Source: Undaria pinnatifida
Lineage: Eukaryota; Sar; Phaeophyceae; Laminariales; Alariaceae
Reading direction: 5' to 3'
NCBI GenBank assembly: GCA_012845835.1
Contig: JABAKD010000011.1
Location: forward strand, 12,594,324 to 12,658,323
Length of the DNA: 64,000 nucleotides
The translations under genes were made by a program, and so were the position numbers. This document shows, piece by piece, positions 8,998-19,866 of the stretch. Below the pieces are notes generated by a model. It ran no database searches. It was not told the origin of the DNA and saw only the letters and a program-made list of their open reading frames with translations. Every line of letters begins with the position of its first letter. Positions within the stretch are counted from its first letter, which is position 1.

Positions 8998-10369
8998 TAC
9001 ATTCCATCTAGCCATCCATGCCGTAGCTCCAACTCATCTCCCCCCCCCCCCCCCTTTGTGCCCCGCCCAGTTCGTTCAAACGCCCCACTTACAATCGAAA
9101 TCGGCCAGAGTAATAAACACTAATAAGCCATTGATATCACGTCATTATCTTTCTAGCCATCCATGACGTAGCTTTCATTCATCCCCCCTCCCCCCCTCCA
9201 ACGCCCCCTCCTTCCCCACACCCCGCACGATTGCCTAGACCCAGCACCGCGCGTATAGTAGGCCCCTACATATATGATTAATACGCGCGATCGGAGGATC
9301 ACACAAAATGTTGCGAACAATCAGTGTCGACCAAATCCTTGATTTTAATATTGTTATAAAAAATGAAAATACACTCCAGCTGTGAGATCGAAGATTTCGT
9401 CGAAACTCATCTTTGCAAGCTGTGTGTGATACTCCGATCGCGCGCATTACGAGTTGTGTGTCCTCATTAAGGATATAGGTCGGCGACTCCCCTTACAACT
9501 GCAGTGTAGCTATCAGGGTCAACAGGATGATTTTAGTCAGTCTGTGCGCGGAAACTATAAAACCCGTTTCTGAGGGGGACATTATATGTCACCTAAACCT
9601 CTTAAAAAACCCTTTCCCCCCCCCCCACACTTTTTTTTTTTCTCTTTCTTTTTCTTTTGTTCCCTCGCTTCCTCTTGCGTAAACGCCCCACCTGCTATCG
9701 AAATTCGCCAGAGCAAAAAACATTTCCACGCCCTGGATATCGCCTCGTTATCGTTTCAGAGGCGTCCATGCCGCTGCTGCAATTCCCACCCACCCCCGTC
9801 CCCAACGCCCCCTCCTTCCACCCACCACCCGCACCATCGCCTAGACCTAGCACCACGGGTATAGCAAACCCCTACATCAATGCGACCTAACGCCCTCCCC
9901 CCCCGCCCCCGGCCCCCCCCGCCACATTCCTCCCCCTCCCCCACAAAGAAATATTTATAGTTTCTACGCAAAAATAGACCTGCCCCACCCGTCCCTCCCC
10001 CCCCTCCCCCCCTCCCGCCCCCCTTTTGATCAAAATCAGGCCGCCACGCCCTTCAAAACTTCGCCCTACCCTCACCGCTTATTCGACTTACAGAATTCAC
10101 TTTATAAACTGATGCATTTCCTTCCACAGCTGTCAGATTTTGTCCCCCTCAGAAACGGGTTTTATAGTTTCCGCGCACAGGCTGCCTAACACCACCCTGT
10201 TGACCCTGATAGCTACACTGTAGTTGCAAGGGGAGTCGCCGACCTATATCCTTAATGAGGACACACAACCCGTAATACGCGCGATCGGAGTATCACACAC
10301 AGCTTGCAAAGATGAGTTTCGACAAGATATTCGATCTCACAGCTGGAGTGTATTTTAATTTTTGTAATA
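8998..10369. mobile_element. Foldback composite block inserted in the LINE
   Basis: It contains a poly-C-rich module (8998-9353), a plus-orientation foldback arm (9354-9580), a nested TATATGTCACCTAAACCTC module, C-rich sequence and an inverted arm (about 10080-10369) ending GGAGTGTATTTTAATTTTTG. The LINE frame joins across it at CAGTA on the left and TATGTAACC on the right, which implies at most a TA duplication. A nearly identical, collinear copy of most of the block lies at 38925-40035. Confidence 0.75.
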
Positions 10370-10401
10370 TGTAACCAAGCCTGTACTGGGCCTTTCTTCG
10401 G

Positions 10402-11280
10402 TTAGGACTCTGAAACGTGTACGATATACCAGATACCACGATCAGGTGTAGCATGGTACGTGTTGAGGAGGGGGAGTTTGTTATCAGTTGCGTGAGTCAA
10501 TAGTCGCTCTCCGTTGTCGCTTAGCTCGTCACGTCCGTATACACCCAATACCTTGCTGTCGGTCCACCTGATCCCTCTCATGCCAGGACGAGCATTTGCG
10601 TCCATCAGGACAAGGAGGTGGTCCCTACTGGGTACCACCTTGACCACCTGGTCAAGTGAACTCCAAAAGCAATCCTTTTCGCTGGTGCTCTTGTCGAGAG
10701 TGGGAGCATAGCCTACAATGAAAGACACACCGTTCCATTTCCCTCTGAGTTGGAGGCGAACCTTCATCAACCTAGCACTCATGCCCTCAACCGCGACGTC
10801 GCCCTTTTCTATCCCTGCCACGATAGACTCTCTAACAGCTAAGCCTACCCCGTGGCTCCCCTTCTTTTCGTGCTTTCCTCCGTCTTCTCCTGAGCAAAAC
10901 ACAACATACCCCGCCGCCGTAAAAGCACTTTGTCCCTTGAGGCTCACCTCCTGCAGTCCTATGACATCACAACCTGCGTCCCCGCAAGCCTTCAGTACCA
11001 CCTCGGCGTGGCCTATGCCGTTCGTGCCCTTGGAAGCAAGCGTGCGAACGTTGTACGTACCCACGGCGAGTTCCGCTGCTCTCGACCTAGCCCTTGCACC
11101 CGTGCGTATTTTCTGAGCAGCCCTTCGAATGCTCCTGCGTCTCCTCCTCTTCTTACGAGCATCCGATTTCCTCCGTTCCACCCTCCGTTTTTCCCCATCC
11201 CGGTTCTTGCCTAAGTGCCAACGTGAAGGGGGTAGCAGTCCCGACACGCCACGTCCATCTCCTTCCCGACTTTGATGCAT
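10402..11280 (-). pseudogene. LINE AP-like endonuclease domain
   Basis: The 292-codon frame starts with a long basic region (RRVERRKSDARKKRRRRR) and enters an exonuclease-endonuclease-phosphatase fold at about residue 85. Visible motifs are GTYNVRTL, DVIGLQEVSL with the metal-binding Glu, a GVGLAVRE strand, VGYAPT, and MDANARPG, equivalent to the usual GD-x-NA. The closing SDH motif is absent because the frame shifts at about 10420 and is then cut by the foldback block. In an active LINE this domain nicks the chromosomal target to prime reverse transcription. The start codon fits the position expected after the 5' untranslated region. Confidence 0.8.
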
Positions 11281-11520
11281 ATTACGTGGGTTCGATCCTC
11301 TCTCTGTTCGATACGACCCCCACGCTTTCCGCGGCGGTGATGCGACACTGCCACCGCAGGCAAGGCTGCTGCGATAAAAAATCCGCGAGGAACTTTTCTA
11401 CCTTGTCGCTGGCTGTCACCGCCGGCCAGGCCATATCTGAGCGCTAGTTCAGCGCCGAGTACGGTCGACGCCACACACCCCCACAGGGGTCTGGCACATT
11501 TTGGGGAAGCCTCAGGCCCG
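11281..11520 (-). other. Probable LINE 5' untranslated region
   Basis: GC-rich minus-strand sequence directly upstream of the endonuclease start. The 5' boundary is uncertain. At about 11530 composition changes to the AT-richer sequence that fills 11530-11920, in which I see no gene or repeat. Confidence 0.45.
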
Positions 11521-11924
11521 AGCACCACCCCGGCCGGGGAGCAGCCGAGGGGAGGAAGGAGCTATGTAAGTAGTCCACCGATAGTCTATATATATCTCTT
11601 GGCATTGCTGTATATTATACACGCGTAGACTATGCATTGTGCGGTAACGGTTTTTAATTTCTATCGAATATTGAATCGGACAAGTCGAAGTGCTGCCCTG
11701 CCCTACCCTGAGCATAGGTGCCGGCATGCGAAGCCCTTGTAGTACTATAGTTATCGCTACTAGGTATACTCGTACGACGTACTGCTTCATTTAGGTAAGG
11801 ATCTGATATTCGATTTATGTCGTAACATCAACGATATCGATAAAGTATTGATTGGCATCACCCTGACCTCGTAACCCTGGGACGCTATTATTATTAATAG
11901 TAGCACAGTACAAGAGTAGTAGTA

Positions 11925-12088
11925 CTATGGGGAGCCGCTGACATACATCCTTAATGAGGGCACACACCCAGTAATACGGACGACCGGAGTATCACACACA
12001 GGTCGTCGTGCAAATATGAGTTTCGACGAAATCCGTCAAATTTTCCACCTCACAGCTGCAAGCAGTGTATTTTCATTTTTCTAAATGT
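11925..12088 (-). mobile_element. Diverged foldback arm fragment
   Basis: Inverted-orientation arm sequence runs from GGGGAGCCGCTGACATACAT to the terminus GTGTATTTTCATTTTTC. Small insertions, such as the extra AGGTCGTCG, show that it is an old copy. Confidence 0.65.
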
Positions 12089-12317
12089 TGTCGGAGGGCG
12101 ACAATAAGCACGCAAAACAACCAGAGGTAACACTATGGAGTACAGTCAAACCCCGCTTAAAGACGCACTTCTTAAGTCAACTCCCCGCTATAAAGACGAA
12201 AAAAAAATCTGAACCAGGGTGCCCCGCAGATGTACAAGTTTAAGGGGGGGTGTATTGTTTACGCTGCGGGGCCCCCCAAAAAATGGTGCAGCACACCTGT
12301 AGACTGCCAGAGAGCGG

Positions 12318-12318
<1 letters not shown>

Positions 12319-12352
<34 letters not shown>
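12319..12352 (+). repeat. (CTG)11 microsatellite
   Basis: Eleven CTG units lie inside Tigger-like element 2. The corresponding position in element 1 lacks them, so the expansion arose in this copy. The polyglutamine and polycysteine frames here are shadows of it. Confidence 0.9.
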
Positions 12353-12359
12353 GTGGACA

Positions 12360-12553
12360 TGGATAGAGTCCGCTCTCGCCTCGAGGAGTGCCGCTCCTTT
12401 TTCAACGCGAAAGGGAAGAACGGCGAGTACAGCGAAACCCTGTACCTTCTTTCGAGGACTGTGCATTCGTTCACTCATGAAACTCAAGTCAACCGAAGAG
12501 CGAAGCAGGGGGGCGAGGTGCAGGCCACTCTTGGCGACATGTGGGGGCGGTAG
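12360..12553 (+). pseudogene. Conserved C-terminal ORF tail in Tigger-like element 2
   Basis: The frame reads MDRVRSRLEECRSFFNAKG, then NGEYSETLYLLSRTVHS, and ends GGEVQATLGDMWGR at a TAG. It aligns without indels with element 1, where the first part is preserved at about 6865-6900 and the rest at 7335-7482, either side of a nested insertion. Both copies end at the same stop. It is shorter than a transposase and has no motif that I recognise. It may be a relic of the autonomous parent's protein. Confidence 0.45.
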
Positions 12554-13130
12554 TTTTTTTTTTTTTGTGGAGGGCATATAGCAATGGGCCTGTTTGTGAT
12601 GTACGGTTCTCTTGTTGTTGTCTAGCGTTGTTTATCTTCACCGTTTTTCTGAGTTGATGTCCATCTGTGTCCTTATCAGGTAGGATTTGACATGTCAAAG
12701 TTGGAACAGAGGTGGTGAATGATATATCGGCGAGGTTTCCAACATGAGGACGAGAAGATAATAAGAAAAACACAGTCGACACCAACCGAGAGAGAGAGTT
12801 CACTGCACTCATAATAACCTTCATCCTGCAACATTGAACCCACTTCTCGGAGCATTTTATTTCGGGCGGTGGGGTGCGGCAACTACTGTATAAACTTGGT
12901 TTTTAAGTACATTCCACTTTCAACCACGGCAACGTTGTGACGGTCAGATTTGTGGATTCTCGTTTCGTTATAGTATACCTGCTGCAACGGCGCGTCTTTT
13001 GATGTATGTTATGCCTCCATCGGCCCCGGGGATGGTGCGTTATCGTCCCCGGAATCTTAAAGACGATTCCCCGCGTTAAAGACGCCTTGAAAAAAAGTAC
13101 CGATATGCGTCTTTAAGCGGGGTTTGACTG

Positions 13131-13352
13131 TACCTGGTAGTTCTAAGGTTTTGGCCGACGGAGGAGAACTGAACGCCCTCGGAAACTTCCACGATATCAC
13201 CGTCGCTGTGTGGACGGGGGGTGGCGTACCGCAACGATGGAAAGATGCAACGATTAAGTTGCTTCACAAAAAAAAAGATCGGAATGAGTGTGGCAATTAT
13301 CGTGGCATCTCTCTCGTGGCCCACGCCGGCAAAGTACTCCTCAAAGCACATT
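13131..13352 (+). pseudogene. LINE reverse transcriptase N-terminal fragment
   Basis: The frame contains [38 protein letters not shown] and [17 protein letters not shown], matching the start of the reverse transcriptase domain of the LINE at 6709-6400. It stops abruptly at about 13352 and begins exactly at the end of Tigger-like element 2. The left flank of that element is not recognisable LINE. Confidence 0.7.
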
Positions 13353-13531
13353 GCTGTATTGCACATTGGATCTTTTCACTTGTTCGCCTTCTTCGTATTG
13401 TGCGTTTGAGGTAGGAAAGCGTAGTATTTATCGGACGAATTTTGATTTCTTTTGGTTTTTCGGATCTTCTTAAGGCTCCAGCACCTTTGCGTGACCACGG
13501 ACTCTACATTTTTTTACAAGAGTTAATGTGA

Positions 13532-14345
13532 GGGCCCGAGTTAACGAGGAACTTGCCAGATCGAATTTCGGTTTTATTTTCTTTATTTCATGAAAACACA
13601 CAAAATATTCAACTTTGGTTCTTATCAAGGAACGGCGCAGTGCGTTCTAGGAAATAAAAGAAATAAAAAAACGCAAAAGGGTCAACGAACACCCGTGGGC
13701 AACGACCGAGGCGAGCGACGGCTCGCGTCCTCCCCGGAGCGCCGCGGCTAGCCGCAGATTCTTTTGGCCGGCAGCGGCTTGGAGGCCATGGCTCTAGGTG
13801 TCTCTTGGATAGGCTGGCGCCACCCCGCCGCCCGACATGGGCAGCAGCGACGGGGGTATAGCGGTCGAACTTCTGAGCGAAGTCATCATGTGGTAGTTAG
13901 TCGTGTAACTTTCGAGGTTCAGGGCGACGAAAAACTGGGTTTGCGGCGGTCTCGGTTGTTCTCGAAGCGTCGCAGGCGGTCTACGCTGTGCTAAGGACCT
14001 TCGGAGACCGCGCTGCGGCTGCTCCGGTGGTCCTACTTCTCGCAATGGTGGGTTCTCGCCTCTCAAGCAGCCGGCGACATGGCACCAATTCGCGTGGCCG
14101 GCTTCGGTTACATAGAACAAGCCATGTCTAGGTGGACAAACTCCCTAAATTCAATTTCGATTTTCGACTAAATTCGACCGAGAAAAACTTTCTTTGACTT
14201 CTTTGTTGAATTTGATTTTTCGTACTAATTCTGAGAATGCCTGCTTGGTGATTAATTTTTTTACCAATCAGATGCAACATAAATTCTACAATTCTATAAA
14301 AAAAATCGAAATTCGATTTGGCAAGTTCCTCGTTAATCTGGGCCC
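13532..14345. mobile_element. PIF/Harbinger-like MITE, copy 1
   Basis: The left terminus GGGCCCGAGTTAACGAGGAA and the inverse of the right terminus, GGGCCCAGATTAACGAGGAA, extend as imperfect TIRs for about 40 bp. TGA lies on both sides (13529-13531 and 14346-14348). The interrupted host sequence, GTTAATG-TGA-GAA, is the (AAC)n-tailed element, which exists uninterrupted at 4320 and 20660, so the empty site is known. A GGG start and a 3-bp T-N-A duplication fit PIF/Harbinger elements. The 814-bp copy is highly similar to 51112-51923. The open frames at 13764-13994 (plus) and 13794-14120 (minus) are shared by both copies but resemble no transposase I can recognise. Confidence 0.8.
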
Positions 14346-14359
14346 TGAGAAAACAACAA

Positions 14360-16480
14360 CGGCAAATTATCTATCAAATCCAGCTCATCAAACCAGATAA
14401 TTCCAAGCCTTTCAAGGCCGAACCGGGGGGACCCAAGCGTCCCCTGGTCCCCGGTTTTACGGCAACTTTAATACCTAGATGTTTTATCGAAACAGTAAAA
14501 CACATAGACTACATGGCTAGGTTTACACGTTTTCGTTTAGAGCTTCGGCTGGTTCGTGGAACACAGACCCGGAAACGCATGAAAAAAAGGGCTTAATCCA
14601 CAGATGCTGTGCATCTCTTCAGATCGGTGTCCCTCTGGTTTTCAGCAGAGGTCCACAGCTCGGCTTCGAGGCACTGCAGTGGTCAACATTTGGGGTACAC
14701 AAGACGAGACAAACTCGACCCGCAACAGAACGTATGCACTTCACTAGCGGACAGCTACATCTCCCCACGAGCAACCACAGCACGCGAAATTGAGGGACGC
14801 TCCTGGTGGGGTGTATGGCGACGTCGGGTGCGCAAGCCAGCAGTCGTAGGCAGCCAGAAGCGACTCACGAAGTGTTTTCGTGAGTTCTAACTTGCGAGCA
14901 GCAACACCAAAAAAAGCTACCGAAATCGCTGAAATATTTCAATTCACGCGCGGGAGCCCGATACAATCGGTACATCACCGATGAAAAAACGGTTGTCACC
15001 AAAAGCTTGCTGCTGACCACGCGGATGATATAACTCTGTAATATGTCTGGTTTAAGGCGTCAGGAGAAAATTTAGAGGGACACTAACATAGGGGTGGTTA
15101 GTTATGGAGTCCAAAAAAGAGGGAAAATCACCTGAAAAGCTCTGGATCTTCGGTGCATTTTTTCTATATTTCGAAATAAGGATCTTGCTTGCAGATTCCG
15201 TACTCTATTTTCAAGTGGTTTGATATGTACGCGAAATGCCTCCATACAAGCTCCTGCTCAAAACATTCCTGTGCGACCCCCTGTGGCCTTAGTAGTCATC
15301 CAATGGCTTGTCCTCCCCGAGGTACCTGCCTCCATTGTTATCGCGCAGAGGTAAGCTTTTATCACTCCCACTTTAAAGCTTTTTATGGTCGTCGACTTGC
15401 ATCGAATTTCGGCAACTCACCACACACCCGCGCTTTCGGCCTGTAGATTTGCGAGAGTCACTTTTGAGGTTCGAACCAAATACGCGGCGTACAATTGGAT
15501 CACCGGGGACGCGGGCACATGACTGCTTCTGATCTACTCCTGCATCAGAAGTCACAGGACACAAATTAATGAAACAGAAACAACGGCCAAGGGTGGTTTC
15601 TTAATTCGGAGAGGGCGACTTCTACACTATCTTCAGTACAACGGCTCCCGAAGCTCTTGTTATCAGGTATATCTCAGGTGTCCTGTACAGGGTATCGGTA
15701 GTCGAGCAAGTACGCGACGAGAAAAACGCTTATATGGGGTCATCCAACAATACAATACCGCAGTACTTACTGCTGCTGTCTATGCTCGCACACGACACCT
15801 AATGTAACACGAAAGATGCTCGCCTAGGCTGGATTTCTCATTTAGAAGGTGCGTTCCACACTATCTTCGGTATAAACGGCTCACAACTTTACTACTTGGC
15901 TAAGAAATCTCACCCTGATTCTCTTGTTTCACCATCCCGTTCCTGCAATAATATAACCGCTGAAAGGCAGAGTGCTGTAATACAACCAGAGTGTGTCTGT
16001 GGACAAACCTCTTCAGTGATGTTCTCCTTCCATACTGCTGAAGCGCAGCCGATGCATAACTCCTGATCTGCAGAGTTGTTGGCTTTTCTTCAGTGGTGTC
16101 CGCACATCCGTCTCCATTTGTGTCTCCACTTGTGTCACTCGCCACGCCACCAGGAACGGGCCCAGGCCGCCGAGGCTTTGACCTTACTATACGTGGCCTC
16201 CGTTGGCTGTAGTTGCACTTGGCGCTTATTCGAATGCAGCGTCTGTTCGAGACGTGGCGCGGTCAGTGCACAGACACTCGTATATATCAGCCGGCTGGTA
16301 CAGAACACGTACTAATAGCTAGAAGAAAAGAAAAAGGGCAATACCCAAGCAGCACCAAGTAAGAAAACGGAGGGGAGCGAGAAGGAAGGCTGACGTTCAC
16401 GTCTACAGGAGAATGAGAAACTCGGGGGCCGTTGCACTGAAGTTAGTGTATATCGCACCGAGCATTCCTGTTTGTCGCAA
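14360..16480. other. No gene or mobile element recognised
   Basis: Apparently unique sequence. Two related segments near 15615 and 15850 share CACTATCTTC-GTA and CGGCTC and may be an old local duplication. None of the short open frames has a motif, a codon bias or splice borders that I could support. Confidence 0.4.
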
Positions 16481-16481
16481 G

Positions 16482-18450
16482 TATATATTATAAAAATTAA
16501 AATACACTCCAGCTGTGAGATCGAATATTTTGTCGAAACTCATCTTTGCAAGCTGTGTGTGATACTCCGATCGCGCGTATTACGGGTTGTGTGTCCTCAT
16601 TAAGGATATAGGTCGGCGGCTCCCCTTGCAACCACAGTGTAGCTATCAGGGTCAACACGGTGATGTTAGGCAGTCTGTGCGCGGAAACTACAAAACCCGT
16701 TTCGGAGGGGGACAAAATCTGACAGCTGTGGAAGGAAATGCATCAGTTTATCAAGTGAATTCTGTAAGTCGAATAAACGGTGAGGGGAAGGCGGAGCATT
16801 TAAGGACGTGGGGGCCTGACTTTGATCAAAAGGGGGGGGGAAGGGGGGAAGGAAGGGGGGGAGGGGGGGGGGGGGGGGAGGGACGGGTGGGGCCGCTCAA
16901 TTTGTGCGCGGCAACTAAAAATCCTTCTTGTGGGGGAGGGGGGGGGATATGTGCCGGGGGGGGAGGGCTTTAGGTCGCATAGATGTAAGGGTTTGCTATA
17001 CGCGTGGTGCTAGGCCTAGGGGATGGTGCGGGTGGTGGAGAAGGAGGGGGCGTTGGGGGCGGGGGTGGGTGGGAATTGCAGCAGCGGCATGGACGGCTCT
17101 AAAACGATAACGAGGCGATATCCAGGGCGTGGAAGTGTTTATTACTCTGGCGGATTTCGATATTAAGTGGGGCGTTTAAGCAAGAGAAAGCGAGGAGAAA
17201 AGAACAAGAAAAAAAAAAAAAGGCGGGGGGGGGGGGGGGGGGGGGAAGAATTTCAAGAGGTTTAGGTCACACATAATATTAAAATACACTCCAGCTATGA
17301 GATCAAGGATTTGGTCGACACTGATCTCCGCAAAACTTTGTGTGATCCTCCGATCGCGCGTATAAATCATATACCTTCTTTTCTTCCCCGCCGAGTTCGT
17401 TCAAACGCCCCACTTACAATCGAAATCGGCCAGAGTAATAAACACTTGTAAGCAATTGGTATCACGTCAATATCTCTCTAGCCATCCATGACGTAGCTTT
17501 CATTCATTCCCCCTCCCCCCCTCCAACACCCCCTCCTTCCCCACACCCCGCACGATCACCTCGACCCAGCACCGCGCGTATAGCAAGCCCCTCTATATAT
17601 ATATTTAATAGGCGCGATCGGAGGATCACACAAAATGTTGCGAAGATCAGTGTCGACCAAATCCTTGATCTCATAGCTGGAGTGTATTTTAATATTATAT
17701 GTCACCTAAACCTCTTGAACCCCCCCCCGCCTTTTTTTTTTTGTTCTTTTTCTTCTTTTCTCCTCGCTTTTTCCTGCTTAAACGCCCACCCTAATATCGA
17801 AGTCCGCCAGAGTAATAAACACTTCCACGCCCTGGATATCGCCTCGTTATCGTTTTAGAGCCGTCCATGCCGCTGCTGCAACTCCCACCCATCCCCGCCT
17901 CCAACGCCCCCTCCACCACCCGCACCATCGTCTAGACCTAGCACCACGCGTATAGCAAACCCCTACACCTATGCGACCTAAAGCCCTCCCCCCCCGCCCC
18001 CGCCCCCCTGACACATATCCCCCCCCCTCCCCCACAAGAAGGATTTATAGTTTCCACGCACAAATTGACCTGCCCCACCCGTCCCCTCCCCCCCCTCCCC
18101 CCCTCCCGCCCCCCTTTTGATCAAAATCGGGCCCCCACGTCCTTCAAAACACCACCCACCCCTCACCGGTTATTCAACTTACAGTATTCACTTGATAAAC
18201 TAATACATTTCTTTCCACAGCTGTCGGATTTCGCCCCCTCAGAAACAGGTTTCATAGTTTCCGCGCACAGACTGCCTAACATTACCCTGTTGACCCTGAT
18301 AGCTACACTGTAGTTGCAAGGGGTGTCGCCGACCCATATCCTTAATGAGGACACACAACCCGTGATACGCGCGATCGGAGTATCACACACAGCTTGTAAA
18401 GATGAGTTTCGACAAAATCTTCGATCTCACAGCTGGAGTGTTTTTTCATT
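16482..18450. mobile_element. Foldback composite element with nested second pair of arms
   Basis: An outer plus arm (16482-16740) and an outer inverted arm (18180-18450) bracket G-rich (16832-16885, 16930-16965) and C-rich (17985-18110) tracts. An inner pair of shorter arms of a second subfamily lies at about 17279-17370 and 17600-17695, with GATCCTCCGATCGCGCG in place of GATACTCCGATCGCGCG. The nested arrangement shows one subfamily carrying or having been invaded by another. Confidence 0.75.
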
Positions 18451-18454
18451 AATA

Positions 18455-18990
18455 TTATATGTAGGGGCTTGCTATACGCGCGGTGCTGGGTCTAGGCGAT
18501 CGTGCAGGGTGTGGGGAAGGAGGGGGCGTTGGAGGCGGGGAGGGGGGATGAATGAAAACTACGTCATTGATGACTACAAAAATATTGACGTGATACCAAT
18601 TGCTTGGAAGTGTTTATTACTCTGGCCGGTTGTCATTGTAAGTGGGGCGTTTGAACGAACTGGGCGGGGAACAAAAAGGGGTGGGGGGGGCGGAGGGCGG
18701 ACAAGAGTTGGAGCTACGGCATGGATGGCTAGATGGATAATGAGATGATATCAGCACGCTGGTAGTGTTTACTACTCTGGTGGATTTTGATTTCAGGTGG
18801 GGCGTTTGAACAAGAGGGATCGGGGGGGGGGGGGGGGTTGGGAGGGGGGCGAGCATTTCAATATGTGCGCGGAAACTATAAACCCTTTAAGGGGACGAAT
18901 GTGACAGTTGCAGCAAGAAGGCACCCCTTTATATACCTCGCCTGGAAATGTATATTATTCCAGAAGGTTTGATTTTACATGTATGCAACC
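18455..18990 (+). repeat. Foldback interior modules, copy of the 38740-39190 block
   Basis: Modules with TGGGGCGTTTGAAC, TGTTTATTACTCTGG and G runs, followed by a GCGCGGAAACTATAAACCC unit. The order is the inverse of 39190-38740, and similarity continues into 18990-19400. It is part of a large inverted duplication. Confidence 0.65.
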
Positions 18991-19079
18991 CAGTTCTTAG
19001 GTGTAGTAAACAACGTGTTAAAAGCTTCATAATTTGTTATTGTGCATGGATCGAAAGATAGAATATTTCAATCGATAGG

Positions 19080-19405
19080 TACAATCATGTAGATACCATT
19101 ATTTTCTGACATCGCTAATTATAAAAAAGAGATACATATTGCCAAATACAACAGGCGAGGTGATGTGGTCATGCAATGTAACCGCCATTGAGAACGAAAG
19201 GGAGAAATGCAAATCGTAATTGTTTCGAAAGGAACGCTTAGTGTACACGCGCTCAATTAGGTTAAGGGTGCGCCAGCTAGCGTTGGGCTGCGAAAGCAAC
19301 TGAGTTCAATCGACACACGACGCGTATGAAAATACGTGGAAGTGTGGTGAGCTAAAGCTTTATTTTTCCCCATCCGCCGGAGGATAAAAAAAAAAAAAAA
19401 AAAGT
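19080..19405 (+). repeat. A-tailed dispersed retroposon (family P), short copy
   Basis: The unit GCGCCAGCTAGCGTTGGGCT through ACACACGACGCGTATGAAAA and CCCCATCCGCCGGAGGATA ends in a run of about 18 A. Other copies are at 37588-37760 (minus, extending to about 38060) and 42945-43145 (plus). An A tail at a constant position indicates an RNA-copied element. The preceding 19080-19260 is present in inverse order at 38395-38600. Confidence 0.65.
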
Positions 19406-19429
19406 TACTTCGTTAGTCATACTTCGCTT

Positions 19430-19866
19430 GGCATATCAAGCATACTATAATAGCCCAATGCCGTATTTAGTCAGTTCCTGGGGTCTTCTATTTATAGCAT
19501 GGCGTTTTTTTCTTTTCCTTTCCTTGCTTCCTCTTCTTGCCCTGTCTTGCTTTTCTTGTCTTTCTCTTTTTTTCTCTTCTTTCCTTTCCTTTCCTTTCCT
19601 TTTTCTCTTCTCATCATTTTATTTGTTTCTTTTTTCCAATTGACTTGCGTCTGACGGGCGTATGCGTAGTGATAGGTACGACGTGTAATATATACGATGA
19701 GTATAAGATGAGTTTCGACGAAATCTTCGATCTCACAGCTGGAGTGTATTTTCATTTTTTATAATTTACGTAGTGGTCTTTCTTGGGTGGTGGCAAGCGG
19801 TACAACAGTCGGTTTTTCCAGGCGCGAGTAGTGAGACGTATGCACCAGTATGGACCTGACACATCG
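19430..19866 (+). repeat. LINE 3' untranslated region copy with foldback scrap
   Basis: It matches the minus-strand LINE tail at about 4475-4790: GCCCAATGCCGT, a long CT-rich stretch, TAGTGATAGGTACGACGT, then GGTTTTTCCAGGCGCG. About 70 bp of foldback terminus (19697-19766, GATCTCACAGCTGGAGTGTA) is inserted where the LINE reads straight through. The leucine- and phenylalanine-rich frame here is the CT tract. Confidence 0.65.

Larger units (their letters stand above)
4405..11520 (-). mobile_element. Near full-length LINE split by two insertions
   Basis: Read on the minus strand, the order is 5' untranslated region (about 11520-11281), AP endonuclease (11280-10402), linker, reverse transcriptase (6709-5472), C-terminal domain (5503-4934) and a pyrimidine-rich 3' untranslated region (4933-4405). 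The endonuclease part stops at 10372 in a frame reading QYRLGYIL. The protein resumes at about 8990 with TRQLDRDWYVM, so the two parts are one element interrupted by the foldback block at 8998-10369. A Tigger-like element at 6725-8180 interrupts it again, between DDVPSMY and VEEAIRAL. Without the inserts the LINE is about 4.3 kb. Several frameshifts make this copy inactive. Elements of this type copy themselves by target-primed reverse transcription. Confidence 0.8.
12143..13130. mobile_element. Tigger/pogo-like element 2 with perfect TIRs and TA duplication
   Basis: The left end CAGTCAAACCCCGCTTAAAG and the right end CTTTAAGCGGGGTTTGACTG are exact inverses for about 25 bp. TA flanks both ends (12141-12142 and 13131-13132). 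A second copy of the TIR core lies just inside each end (CCCCGCTATAAAGACG on the left, CCCCGCGTTAAAGACG on the right), as expected for paired transposase-binding sites. At 988 bp without a transposase it is non-autonomous. The termini match the pogo or Tigger type within the Tc1/mariner superfamily. Confidence 0.85.
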
